64,000 bases of DNA, from contig NZ_PJIK01000008.1 of the NCBI RefSeq assembly GCF_002929275.1, positions 124,001-188,000 on the forward strand. Direction: 5' to 3'. How positions within the stretch are numbered: position 1 is the first letter of the stretch; every line of letters begins with the position of its first letter. Positions 42,688 to 50,828 of this stretch are shown here, in pieces. The notes under the pieces were generated by a model. That model saw only the letters and a program-made list of their open reading frames with translations, was not told the DNA's origin and did no database searches. The stretch is from Arthrobacter sp. ZGTC131. Lineage in GTDB: Bacteria; Actinomycetota; Actinomycetes; Actinomycetales; Micrococcaceae. The translations under genes were made by a program, and so were the position numbers.

Positions 42688-44223
42688 ATGACGCTGAACA
42701 AGTTCAACCTCCCCGATGTCGGCGAGGGCCTGACCGAGGCCGAGATCGTCTCCTGGAAGGTCAAGCCGGGCGACACCGTGGCCATCAACGATGTCCTCTG
42801 CGAAATTGAGACCGCGAAGTCCCTCGTGGAGCTGCCGTCGCCGTTCGCCGGCACCGTCACGGAGCTGCTGGTCCCCGAAGGCGTGACCGTCGACGTCGGG
42901 ACGGCCATCATCAGCGTGTCCGACGTCGTCGCGGGCGACCCCACCCCGGCGGATGTGCCGGCGCCGGTCCCGCCGACAGCCGCACCTGCGGCACCGATGT
43001 ACGGAAAGCTTGCGGCCGACGTCGGGCCCGTTTCCAACGGCGGAGCTTCCGACGGCGGCCTGGCCAGCGGTCCGCTGGTGGGGTCCGGGCCCAAGGCCGA
43101 CGCCGTCAAGCGCCGCCCGCGCAGGGCGCGGACCGAGATTCCGGCGGACCCGATCCACGGTGCTCCGGAGATCGAGCCTGTCCAGCCCCGGTCTGCGGAG
43201 GCTGTGCTGGACGCCCCGGTTCCGCCGGTCTCAACCGGCGGCCCGGTTGCGGCGGGTCCGGCAGGCTCCATCAGCGGGCTGGCTGACAAACCCACGCTCG
43301 GCGGTACCATCACCGGGCTCGTAAACAAGGTCCTGGCCAAGCCGCCGGTGCGCAAGATCGCCCGGGACCTGGGGATTGACCTGGCCGACGTCGTCGCCAC
43401 CGGCGCCCGTGGCGAGGTCACCCGGGAGGACCTGGTCAGCTACCAGTCGCAACGGGACGCGGAGCTGGACAAGGCCGACACGTTCTGGGGCAAGTCGGGC
43501 CGGCCGCAGGACCAGCGGATCGAACGGATCCCGGTCAAGGGCGTCCGGAAGGCCACCGCGAAGGCCATGGTGGAATCGGCGTTCTCCGCCCCGCACGTCA
43601 GCATCTTCGTGGATGTGGACGCCAGCCGCACCATGGAGTTCGTCAAGCGGCTCAAGGCCTCCCGCGATTTCGAGGGTATCCGGGTCTCCCCGCTGCTGAT
43701 TCTTGCCAAGGCAGTCGTCTGGGCCGCGGCGCGCAATCCCAGCGTGAACGCCACGTGGGTGGACAACCCGGACGGCAGCGATACCGCGGAGATCCACGTC
43801 AAGCACTTCATGAACCTCGGCATTGCCGCGGCCACGCCGCGGGGCCTGATGGTCCCGAACATCAAGAACGCCCAGGACCTTTCGCTCAAGGAGCTTGCAC
43901 TGGCGCTGAACGACCTCGCCACCACGGCCCGTGCGGGCAAGACCCAGCCGTCCCAGATGCAGGGCGGCACCCTGACCGTCACGAACATCGGGGCCCTCGG
44001 CATCGATACCGGCACGCCCATCATCAATCCCGGCGAAGTGGCCATCGTGGCCTTCGGCACCATCAAGCAGAAGCCGTGGGTGCTGGACGGCGAGGTCATT
44101 CCGCGGTGGATCACCACGCTCGGCGGTTCCTTCGACCACCGTGTGGTGGACGGCGACCTCTCAGCCCGCTTCATGGCCGACGTTGCCTCCATCCTTGAGG
44201 AGCCGGCCCTGCTGCTTGACTGA
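42688..44223 (+). CDS. 2-oxoacid dehydrogenase E2 (dihydrolipoamide acyltransferase)
   Basis: 511 residues; GAGGACCCC precedes the ATG. Lipoyl domain 1-75 with the lipoylated Lys in [15 protein letters not shown], a Pro/Ala linker, E3-binding domain near 215-250 ([29 protein letters not shown]), then the catalytic core with [25 protein letters not shown] and the active site [14 protein letters not shown]. One lipoyl domain only. The E3 gene is not adjacent. Confidence 0.92.
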   Translation: MTLNKFNLPDVGEGLTEAEIVSWKVKPGDTVAINDVLCEIETAKSLVELPSPFAGTVTELLVPEGVTVDVGTAIISVSDVVAGDPTPADVPAPVPPTAAPAAPMYGKLAADVGPVSNGGASDGGLASGPLVGSGPKADAVKRRPRRARTEIPADPIHGAPEIEPVQPRSAEAVLDAPVPPVSTGGPVAAGPAGSISGLADKPTLGGTITGLVNKVLAKPPVRKIARDLGIDLADVVATGARGEVTREDLVSYQSQRDAELDKADTFWGKSGRPQDQRIERIPVKGVRKATAKAMVESAFSAPHVSIFVDVDASRTMEFVKRLKASRDFEGIRVSPLLILAKAVVWAAARNPSVNATWVDNPDGSDTAEIHVKHFMNLGIAAATPRGLMVPNIKNAQDLSLKELALALNDLATTARAGKTQPSQMQGGTLTVTNIGALGIDTGTPIINPGEVAIVAFGTIKQKPWVLDGEVIPRWITTLGGSFDHRVVDGDLSARFMADVASILEEPALLLD

Positions 44224-44314
44224 TTCGGCCCTTGCCAAGGCCACGGCCGGGGCAAGGGCCGCGGCCGGGGGTCGCGGAAGCGGAAGGCGGAACTGTGGGC
44301 GGAACGGCACCTTC

Positions 44315-44923
44315 GTGAACATTCGTGCCATGAACCTTGCGGCCAGGGTGATCACGGAGCTCTTTCAGCCAACGGTCACTGTGGCCCTGCTGCTGCTGTT
44401 CAGCCCCGCCGTTGAACCGGGGTTCCCGGGTACGGCGTGGTTCGGTGCCGTGGCGGTGCTGTTTGTGTGCGTGCTGCCGCTGGCCGCCGTCGTACTGCTG
44501 GTCCGGCTGGGGAAGGTGACGGACCACCACGTCAGCGACCGCCGGCAGCGCGCCCCGGTGCTGGCCATGGCAGCAGTGTCGCTGCTGGCCGGACTATGCC
44601 TGTTGCTAGCCATCGACGCTCCGCGCAGCGTGATAGCGATGATGCTGGCGACCGTGGGCGGAGTGGCGGTGCTTGCTGTCATCAGCCTCTTCTGGAAAAT
44701 CAGCGGGCACGCTGGGTCCATCGCCTTCGCCACGGCCGTCGCGGTCCTGACGCTGGGCGCCCCGTGGAGTCCGGTGCTGCTGCTGATCCCCGCGGTCTGC
44801 TGGTCCCGGGTGGTGCTCCGCGCGCACACGGTGGCCCAGGTGGTGGCCGGCGCGGTGGTTGGCGGCGGCGTCACCACGCTGCTGTGGTGGCTGCTCCTGG
44901 AACTGACAGTCCGCCGCGCGTGA
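44315..44923 (+). CDS. Phosphatase PAP2 family membrane protein
   Basis: 202 residues from GTG 44315; ATG 44330 is an alternative. Six hydrophobic helices. Phosphatase motifs are degenerate but recognisable: KVTDHHVSDRRQRAP (motif 1), ISGHAGSIAF (motif 2, SGH) and SRVVLRAHTVAQVVAG (motif 3). The usual Asp four residues after the motif 3 His is Gln here, as in a sub-branch of the family. Probably dephosphorylates a membrane lipid phosphate. Confidence 0.75.
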   Translation: MNIRAMNLAARVITELFQPTVTVALLLLFSPAVEPGFPGTAWFGAVAVLFVCVLPLAAVVLLVRLGKVTDHHVSDRRQRAPVLAMAAVSLLAGLCLLLAIDAPRSVIAMMLATVGGVAVLAVISLFWKISGHAGSIAFATAVAVLTLGAPWSPVLLLIPAVCWSRVVLRAHTVAQVVAGAVVGGGVTTLLWWLLLELTVRRA

Positions 44924-44941
44924 CGCCGCCGGAGCCGAGCC

Positions 44942-45328
44942 TCAGTAGGCCGCGTAGGTGGTCATCAGCTGGGCCAGGACGGGATCGGAAGTCATACCCG
45001 CCAAGGCAACGGCCGCGACAATCATCGCACCGGATACGGCGGCGACGGTGCCTGACACGGCAGCCAGGAACTTCCAGTCCTCGCGCAGGACGCTCTGCAT
45101 GGTATCGGGCAGCTGCAGGTCGGGGGAGATGAGGTTCGGCGCGCTGTCCACGGAGCCGTCATCCAGCAGGGCGATGACGCGGCCCGCCGAACGGTCGATG
45201 CGCATCGCGCTGATGTGGTTGCCGTGACGGGCAAGAAGGATGTCATGACCCACGAGCTGGCGCCGCTGGAGTGTAAGCAAAGTGTTCCCCTGAAGGTAGA
45301 TTCTCGGATGTCCGCTCCATCGGGGCAC
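44942..45328 (-). CDS. Small membrane protein, start uncertain
   Basis: About 128 residues if GTG 45328 is used; the open frame continues upstream only with TTG or GTG starts. One C-terminal helix (FLAAVSGTVAAVSGAMIVAAVALAGM) follows a polar region with LLARHGNHISAMRIDRSAGRVIALLDDG. The best ribosome site in the area, GGAGG, is spaced for ATG 45320 in another frame, which reads MERTSENLPSG and stops at 45243. That suggests a one-base shift near the GGGG run at about 45291. Function unknown. Confidence 0.5.
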   Translation of the reverse strand: MPRWSGHPRIYLQGNTLLTLQRRQLVGHDILLARHGNHISAMRIDRSAGRVIALLDDGSVDSAPNLISPDLQLPDTMQSVLREDWKFLAAVSGTVAAVSGAMIVAAVALAGMTSDPVLAQLMTTYAAY

Positions 45329-45450
45329 CTCCAATTTTACCGTCGGGTTCGTCGCGGCTTGCCGGAAAGCGGGGTGAGACTGCGCACCACGCGGGGTGAC
45401 CCGCGTCAAGTCGGCGGCGGCTTCGCGCTCTTACTCGCGCCGGCTGCAGC

Positions 45451-45882
45451 CTAGTCGGCGCCGTAGGTGTTGGCGATGTAGACGTCGCAGGAGGCAGTGT
45501 GGGCAACGCTGTTCGCCACGCTGCCCAGGACCCGCCCCAGGCCGTGCATGCGCCGGTTACCCACCACGATCATCCGCGCGTCGAGCCGTTCGGCCTCTTT
45601 GACGAGGGCCTCGGCCGGCTTCCCCCGGGCCGAGGAGTAGGTGATCTTGAGGTCGCCGCCGCTCAGGTCTGTGGCGACGTTCTTGGCCACCTTCTCGGCT
45701 TCGCCCGCATCCGAGACAATCCACCTGTCGCTGCCGCTGCCGTAGACCTCGGTCCGGTCGGTTTCGAAGGCCGACACGACGTGCAGCCTTGCCCCAAGCG
45801 CCAGGGCAAGGTCCCGGGCTGCTTCCGCCGCCTTCTTGGCGGTCCCGCTCTTGTCCACGCCTACAACGATGGTTCCGCCCAT
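45451..45882 (-). CDS. Universal stress protein (UspA family)
   Basis: 143 residues with GGAG before the ATG. ATP-binding Usp signature: IVVGVDKSGTAKKAAEAARDLA at the start and MIVVGNRRMHGLGRVLGSVANSVAHTASCDVYI at the end (G-2x-G-9x-G-S/N type loop). A single-domain cytoplasmic stress protein; no specific partner is evident. Confidence 0.9.
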   Translation of the reverse strand: MGGTIVVGVDKSGTAKKAAEAARDLALALGARLHVVSAFETDRTEVYGSGSDRWIVSDAGEAEKVAKNVATDLSGGDLKITYSSARGKPAEALVKEAERLDARMIVVGNRRMHGLGRVLGSVANSVAHTASCDVYIANTYGAD

Positions 45883-46017
45883 GCCCTGCTCCTCTTCGTT
45901 CGCCGGCTCTGCGTCCGCAGCGCCTCATTGTCTCCTGCGTCTGCACCGGTATCCGGCAGCCGTTCTCAGCCTACCCCTGAGGTGCGGCCACCCTGCGGGC
46001 AGTGCGGGCAGTGCGGC

Positions 46018-47313
46018 CTACGCGAGTGCGTCGATTGCCTCCCGCAGCACCGGCGCCAGGCGGCGCACGCCCTCGGCGATGGCCTCCGGCGGCACTGCGC
46101 TGAAGGCCAGGCGGAGCTTGTTGGACGGCTCGTCCGAGTGCGTGAAGGCGGCGCCCGGGATGAAGACCACACCCGCGTCGATTGCCTTCCGCAGCAGCGG
46201 GTAGGTGTCCACGCCCGGGGGAAGCGTCACCCACACGAAGAATCCGCCCTCGGGCCGGGTCCAGGTGAGCCCCTCCGGCATATGCTCCTCCAGCGCGGCC
46301 AGCATGGCGTGGCAACGCTCGGCATACAGCCCGCGGTACGTCTCGATCTGGCCCTTCCAGTCGTAATCCCGGAGGTAGGCAGAGACCAGCATCTGGTTCA
46401 GGGTGGGCGGGCACAGCGTGACGGCCTCGGAGGCCAGGTAGTAGCGGCGCTGCAGGTGTGCCGGCACGAGTGCCCAGCCGATGCGCAGGCCAGGCGCAAA
46501 GATCTTGGAGAAGGACCCCATGTAGATGACATCGTCCGGATTGGCCGCCCGCAGCGGTTCCAGAGGCTTCCCGTCGAACCTCAGCAGGCCGTAGGGGTTG
46601 TCCTCCAGGACAATGATGTTAGCCCTGCGGCAGATGTCCACGATCTGCTGCCGGCGTTCCCTCGCCAAGGTGATCCCGGACGGGTTGTTGAAGTTGGGGA
46701 TGGTGTACAGGAACTTGATGTTCTTTCCGGCGGTCTGGAGCGCGGCGATCCTGGCCTCAAGAAGCTCGGGCACCAGCCCGTCGTCGTCCATCACCACCGC
46801 CTCAACCTGCACCTGATACGCCTCGAAGGTGTTGAGGGCGCCCACGTAGGTGGGCTCCTCCACGAGGACGACGTCGCCGGGGTTGCAGAACACCTTGGTG
46901 GCCACGTCCTGGGCCGACTGCGAGCCCGCGGTGATCACCACGTTTTCCGGCTTGGCATCGAGGATACCCTCGGCGGCCATCACCTCGCAGATCTGCGTGC
47001 GGAGTTCCTCCGTGCCCTGGCCACCGCCGTATTGGAGGGCCGTCAGGCCGTCTTCGGCGATGATCCGCGCGGCCGTCTGGGCGAGTTTTTCCAGGGGCAG
47101 GGACTGCAGGTAGGGGCTGCCTCCGGCGAGGGAGACGAGCCCCGGGCGCATGGAGATGTCGAAGACGTCCCGAACGGCCGACTGCTTGATGTTTGCTGCG
47201 CGCTCCGAGAAGAGTTCGTCGTGGCGGTGGGCGGACGTGGCCGCGCGTTCGATTGCATCAATGGCTTCGGCCGGCAGGACGGCTGCCGCGGCATCAAGTG
47301 TTTCGTGGGTCAC
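46018..47313 (-). CDS. PLP-dependent aminotransferase (2-aminoadipate/kynurenine type)
   Basis: 431 residues from GTG 47313, preceded by GGGAAT; the frame is open to 47436 but that extends across the promoter. Fold type I: LQYGGGQGTEELRTQI, VVITAGSQSAQDVATKVF, EEPTYVGALNTFEAYQVQVE, TIPNFNNPSGITLARERRQQI, EDNPYGLLRFDG and PLP-Lys motif MGSFSKIFAPGLRIGW. No GntR domain. Similar enzymes act on 2-aminoadipate, kynurenine or branched/aromatic amino acids. Its promoter contains a 27-bp palindrome shared with the divergent gene. Confidence 0.83.
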   Translation of the reverse strand: MTHETLDAAAAVLPAEAIDAIERAATSAHRHDELFSERAANIKQSAVRDVFDISMRPGLVSLAGGSPYLQSLPLEKLAQTAARIIAEDGLTALQYGGGQGTEELRTQICEVMAAEGILDAKPENVVITAGSQSAQDVATKVFCNPGDVVLVEEPTYVGALNTFEAYQVQVEAVVMDDDGLVPELLEARIAALQTAGKNIKFLYTIPNFNNPSGITLARERRQQIVDICRRANIIVLEDNPYGLLRFDGKPLEPLRAANPDDVIYMGSFSKIFAPGLRIGWALVPAHLQRRYYLASEAVTLCPPTLNQMLVSAYLRDYDWKGQIETYRGLYAERCHAMLAALEEHMPEGLTWTRPEGGFFVWVTLPPGVDTYPLLRKAIDAGVVFIPGAAFTHSDEPSNKLRLAFSAVPPEAIAEGVRRLAPVLREAIDALA

Positions 47314-47330
47314 ATTCCCTAGGATACAGC

Positions 47331-47357
47331 CAACTGTTGCCGGGAAGGCAACAGTTG
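47331..47357. promoter_or_regulatory. 27-bp palindromic operator in a divergent promoter
   Basis: Perfect 11-bp arms CAACTGTTGCC (47331-47341) and GGCAACAGTTG (47347-47357), 5-nt centre. A TTGACA box (47358-47363) abuts it on the plus strand, and TATCCT on the minus strand (47328-47323) lies next to the aminotransferase start. A dimeric regulator bound here would affect both genes. Confidence 0.75.
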
Positions 47358-47424
47358 TTGACAATGAAACCCCAGGTTTCCCGGCAGGCTTTACCTCCGT
47401 TCGCCGAGGGCATGGAATGGAGCC

Positions 47425-48309
47425 ATGACACCGCACCCTTCTGCCAGCGCCCAGTCAGCCAAGGCGGCCGCCTTCCGTCAGTTCCACTCGGCCGCGGCGG
47501 CGCCGCTGGTGCTCGTGAACGTGTGGGACGCGGCGTCGGCAAAGCTCGTAGAGGAGGCCGGAGCGACGGCGCTCGCAACCTCCAGCTCCGCCATCTCCTG
47601 GAGCCTGGGATTTCCGGATGGCAGCCACCTGCCTACTGGCCTTGCCGTGGAGGCGGTGCGGCGGATCGCGGCGGCCACCACCCTACCTGTCACGGCGGAC
47701 ATCGAAACCGGGTACGCGGGCTCCGACGGCGCCTTTGACGATGGCATGTTCCGCCAGACCATCACGGCGGTGCTCGAGGCCGGTGCCGTGGGCGTGAACC
47801 TCGAGGACTCCGGCGGGGATCCGCTCACCGCCGTGGCGGAACAGGCGCGCCGGATCGGCATTGTTCGGGACGCGGCTGAAGACTTCGGCGTGGCGCTTTT
47901 CATCAACGCCAGGACGGACACCTATCTGTCAGGCCGCTTCCCGGAAGCGGCCTTCGAAGAAACCCTGCAGCGTGCCGGCGCCTATCTGGCGGCCGGAGCC
48001 GACGGTATATTCGTTCCCGGCGCCACGGACCTCCATGTTTTGCACGAACTCGCGCGGAGAATCGCGGCGCCGCTGAACGCGCTGGCCGGCGTCGGGGCCG
48101 CTTCGGTTGGGGAACTGCACGACGCCGGCGTGCGGCGGATCAGTATCGGCGGCAATACGGCGAAGGCCGCGTACGCGACCGTGTCCCGGGTGGCCGCGGA
48201 GGTCCTCGGCGACGGCAACTGGTCGGAACTGGCCGGAGCGCGCAGCCACGCCGAGATGGACGCCCTGTTTGCCCCGGTGAAGGCCCGGCAGCGTGACCCG
48301 GGGAAATGA
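47425..48309 (+). CDS. Isocitrate lyase/phosphoenolpyruvate mutase family protein
   Basis: 294 residues. TIM-barrel motifs of the ICL/PEPM superfamily: PLVLVNVWDAASAKLVEEAGATALATSSSAIS, VTADIETGYAG (metal-binding), GAVGVNLEDS and LFINARTDTYL. It lacks the KxCGH catalytic loop of isocitrate and methylisocitrate lyases, so the C-C or C-P bond chemistry is uncertain; oxaloacetate-hydrolase or related lyase activity is possible. Divergent from an aminotransferase with a shared operator. Confidence 0.8.
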   Translation: MTPHPSASAQSAKAAAFRQFHSAAAAPLVLVNVWDAASAKLVEEAGATALATSSSAISWSLGFPDGSHLPTGLAVEAVRRIAAATTLPVTADIETGYAGSDGAFDDGMFRQTITAVLEAGAVGVNLEDSGGDPLTAVAEQARRIGIVRDAAEDFGVALFINARTDTYLSGRFPEAAFEETLQRAGAYLAAGADGIFVPGATDLHVLHELARRIAAPLNALAGVGAASVGELHDAGVRRISIGGNTAKAAYATVSRVAAEVLGDGNWSELAGARSHAEMDALFAPVKARQRDPGK

Positions 48310-48418
48310 GACGCCGGCAAAGGCGGCGCCGGAGAATGCGTCACCGCAGAATGAAGCAGGGGTTACCCGCGGGGAAGCCCGTCAAGGACCCCGGCGCTAG
48401 CGAAGGCTTGCCCGGCAG

Positions 48419-49300
48419 CTAGCGGAGGCTGAGGACCTCGGCCAGACGGACGCCGTTGACGTAAATCTCCGCACGGGTGGCACCCACAGCCGTGACGGCG
48501 GTCTGGGTGAGCTGCGCCTCGATCCGGGGGACATCGCAGACCCCGCCCGGCTGCACCGAGCCGGTGAGGTTGACCACCACCGTGGTGCCGTCAAGGTACC
48601 CGGAAACATACTGCAGCGTGGACGAGGACAGGGCGTTATAGAGGCCTGACGCCGGCGGCGCCCCCGGGCCGGACAGCAGCCGGCTCATGGCAGCGTGCAG
48701 CGGCTCCCGGATGGAGGGATCGGCGTCGCGCACGGGAACCAGGCTGTCGTTGCAGCCGAAGCGCACGCCCGACGTGCCGCCGTCGTCGAGGGCAACGTAG
48801 TACACCGCGGTTCCGGCGCCGGCCTGTGCGCCTGCGGCGGCGCCTGCTCCGGGTGTGGTGGCCTTCGGTTCTGTGGCCTTCGGTGCGGCGGCCTCAGGCG
48901 GAACGGCCTCCGGCGCCGCGCCCACGGGCGCCTCCTGCGTGCCGGCGGACGGCAGGTCCTGAACGGCGGGGCCGTCCGCCGCCGGGGGCGGGCCGGCAGG
49001 TGACCCGAAGCCCTGCGCCGGCGCGTCGGCCGCGGTGCCCGCGCCGATGTCGGGGCCGGACGCGGCGGATCCGGACCCTTCGGCGGGACCTGTGGCGGCC
49101 CCAGGCGGGCCGGCGGCCTCCTCCGGCGGGCTGGCGGGCGGGACCGGGCGTGGCTGGGGAGCGGGGGCCGCGGCACCGGCGTCCGCAGAACCTCCCGTAG
49201 GCGCCGCAAGCGGTGTGCAGGAGCCGAGCCACAACGGAAGCAGAAGGCAGCAGGCAACAGCCCCTGCCCTGCGTGCCCTGCCGCCCTGGCTGGTCTTCAT
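48419..49300 (-). CDS. GerMN-domain lipoprotein with Pro/Ala-rich spacer
   Basis: 293 residues from ATG 49300. Signal peptide with lipobox LWLGSC (Cys near 30), then an extended region of about 125 residues rich in Ala, Pro and Gly that would span the cell wall. The C-terminal globular part (about 165-293; TAVYYVALDDGGTSGVRFGCNDSLVPV, LLSGPGAPPASGLYNALSSST, VVVNLTGSVQPGG, IEAQLTQTAVTAVGATRAEIYVNG) fits a GerMN domain. Membrane-anchored; the role is unknown, possibly peptidoglycan-related. Confidence 0.75.
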   Translation of the reverse strand: MKTSQGGRARRAGAVACCLLLPLWLGSCTPLAAPTGGSADAGAAAPAPQPRPVPPASPPEEAAGPPGAATGPAEGSGSAASGPDIGAGTAADAPAQGFGSPAGPPPAADGPAVQDLPSAGTQEAPVGAAPEAVPPEAAAPKATEPKATTPGAGAAAGAQAGAGTAVYYVALDDGGTSGVRFGCNDSLVPVRDADPSIREPLHAAMSRLLSGPGAPPASGLYNALSSSTLQYVSGYLDGTTVVVNLTGSVQPGGVCDVPRIEAQLTQTAVTAVGATRAEIYVNGVRLAEVLSLR

Positions 49301-49470
49301 GAGTGCACCGCACTTCCTGCCCCGGTCCGCCCGGTACATCAACGTTACGGCGGAGGGAGTCGCCGCGGGTTTCAGTTCGGCCGCAGCTCAGTCACGGATT
49401 GGTTTCGCCCCGGCGCCCCGGCGCCCCGTAACCCGTGCAGCCCGGCGCGCCCGCGGGCTTAAACGACGCG

Positions 49471-49502
49471 CGCCCCCGGCAACGGTCAGGTTGCCGGGGG
49501 CG
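49471..49502 (-). terminator. Terminator of the FMN reductase gene
   Basis: 13-bp stem CGCCCCCGGCAAC (49471-49483) / GTTGCCGGGGGCG (49490-49502), 6-nt loop, directly after the stop at 49521 on the minus strand, followed there by CGCGCGTCGTTTAAG. Confidence 0.75.
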
Positions 49503-49520
49503 TGCGCGGAGCTAACTGGA

Positions 49521-50087
49521 TCAGGCTGCTGCGGTGGCCCGCTCAGCGGATGCCAGGGACTCGAAGATGCCCTTGATCTGCTCAACAACCTCGGCGTCGT
49601 CCTTCGGGTGGGTCTCGGCGAAGCGGACCATGGAACCGGGAACGGCAAGCTTGACGTCCTCGAGCACCTTCGCGCCGGCGATGCCTGCCGCCTTACGGGC
49701 CTCGTCCTGGGCCCAGACGCCGCCGAACTGGCCGAAGGCGGTGCCGACGACGGCGGTGGGCTTTCCGGCAAGCGCGCCGGCGCCGAACGGGCGGGACAGC
49801 CAGTCGATGGCGTTCTTCAGCGAGGCGGGCATGGTGCCGTTGTGCTCCGGCGTCACCAGAAGCAGGGCGTCGGCAGTGTTGGCTGCGGCGCGGAGGCCAG
49901 CAGCGGCTTCGGGGACCTGGCCCTCGACGTCGATGTCCTCGTTGTAGAAGGGGATGTTGCCCAGGCTCTCGTGGATGACGATTTCAAGGTCTTCCGGCGC
50001 GTTCAGCTGGATGGCCTCGGCCAGTTTACGGTTGGTGGAATCGGCGCGGAGGCTGCCGACGAGGATGAGGACGGTGTTCTTGGACAT
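49521..50087 (-). CDS. NADPH-dependent FMN reductase / quinone reductase
   Basis: 188 residues from ATG 50087 with an ideal AAAGGAG 6-7 nt upstream. Flavodoxin-like fold: VLILVGSLRADSTNRKLAEAI (FMN phosphate loop), LLLVTPEHNGTMPASLKNAIDWLSRP (isoalloxazine contact) and AVVGTAFGQFGGVWAQDE. It reduces FMN, quinones or similar acceptors. Divergent from a TetR gene with a clear palindromic operator between them, so it is probably the regulated target. Confidence 0.88.
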   Translation of the reverse strand: MSKNTVLILVGSLRADSTNRKLAEAIQLNAPEDLEIVIHESLGNIPFYNEDIDVEGQVPEAAAGLRAAANTADALLLVTPEHNGTMPASLKNAIDWLSRPFGAGALAGKPTAVVGTAFGQFGGVWAQDEARKAAGIAGAKVLEDVKLAVPGSMVRFAETHPKDDAEVVEQIKGIFESLASAERATAAA

Positions 50088-50166
50088 TTGAACTCCTTTT
50101 ATCAGGCCGCGGGGGTCCGCCGGCTGGCTGGGTGTTGAGGCGCTTAATGCCTTCACCGATACTAAA

Positions 50167-50180
50167 CGGACTACGGTCCG
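50167..50180. promoter_or_regulatory. TetR-type palindromic operator
   Basis: CGGACTACGGTCCG: 5-bp arms CGGAC and GTCCG with a 4-bp centre, inside AAACGGAC...GTCCGGATAAT. It lies between the divergent FMN reductase and TetR genes; GATAAT/TAATAT just after it can be the regulator -10 box. The AAACGGAC half is similar to known TetR-family operators. Confidence 0.7.
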
Positions 50181-50201
50181 GATAATATTCCCCGGTCTAG
50201 A

Positions 50202-50819
50202 ATGTTTCTTGTGAGCCTCATCCCAATCCGCTCCGGGACACCCGGTTCCGGCCCCGAACGCAGCGATGCCGCCCGGAACCGGGAACTGCTGCTGTGCGCG
50301 GCCCGGCAGCTGATCGAGGAGTGCGGTGCCGACGGCCTCACCATGGACAAGCTGGCCGAGCGCGCGGGCGTGGGCAAGGGAACGGTCTTCCGCCGCTTCG
50401 GCAGCCGCGCCGGGCTCATGATGACGCTCCTTAGTGACTCCGAGGCCGAATTCCAGGGGCGTTTCATGTTCGGGCCACCGCCGCTCGGCCCCGGGGCGCC
50501 GCCGCTGGAGCGGCTCATCGCCTTCGGCGCCGGGCGCATCGGTTACGTCTTGGAATACGGGGACCTTGCGCGGGCCGCCGACCACTCGGTGTACAACCGC
50601 TTCGAGGTCCCCGCCGCCGTGCTGTGGCACCGGCACCTCGAGTATCTGCTGCGCGAAGCCGGCCTGGAGGCGGACCCCTGGCTCATGGCGATGTCGCTCA
50701 GCGCGACCCTCGATCCGGAGCGGCTCCTGTATGCCGTCCGTGTGCAGGGTGTGTCCCCGGAGCGGCTGGAGGAATCTTGGCGCCAGCTTGTTACGCGGCT
50801 GGTCCGGCCAGCGGAGTAG
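50202..50819 (+). CDS. TetR/AcrR-family regulator
   Basis: 205 residues from ATG 50202; GTG 50211 is an alternative. N-terminal HTH: NRELLLCAARQLIEECGADGLTMDKLAERAGVGKGTVFRRFGSRAGLMMTLL. The ligand domain is variable. Probably represses itself and the divergent NADPH-dependent FMN reductase through the 50167-50180 palindrome, perhaps in response to quinones or electrophiles. The ATG lies close to the likely -10 box, so the mRNA may be nearly leaderless. Confidence 0.86.
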   Translation: MFLVSLIPIRSGTPGSGPERSDAARNRELLLCAARQLIEECGADGLTMDKLAERAGVGKGTVFRRFGSRAGLMMTLLSDSEAEFQGRFMFGPPPLGPGAPPLERLIAFGAGRIGYVLEYGDLARAADHSVYNRFEVPAAVLWHRHLEYLLREAGLEADPWLMAMSLSATLDPERLLYAVRVQGVSPERLEESWRQLVTRLVRPAE

Positions 50820-50828
50820 CGTTGCACC

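Noticed and set aside
45499-47322. 607-codon plus-strand open frame opposite the stress protein and aminotransferase genes
   Set aside because: Shadow frame; both minus-strand genes have complete family motifs.
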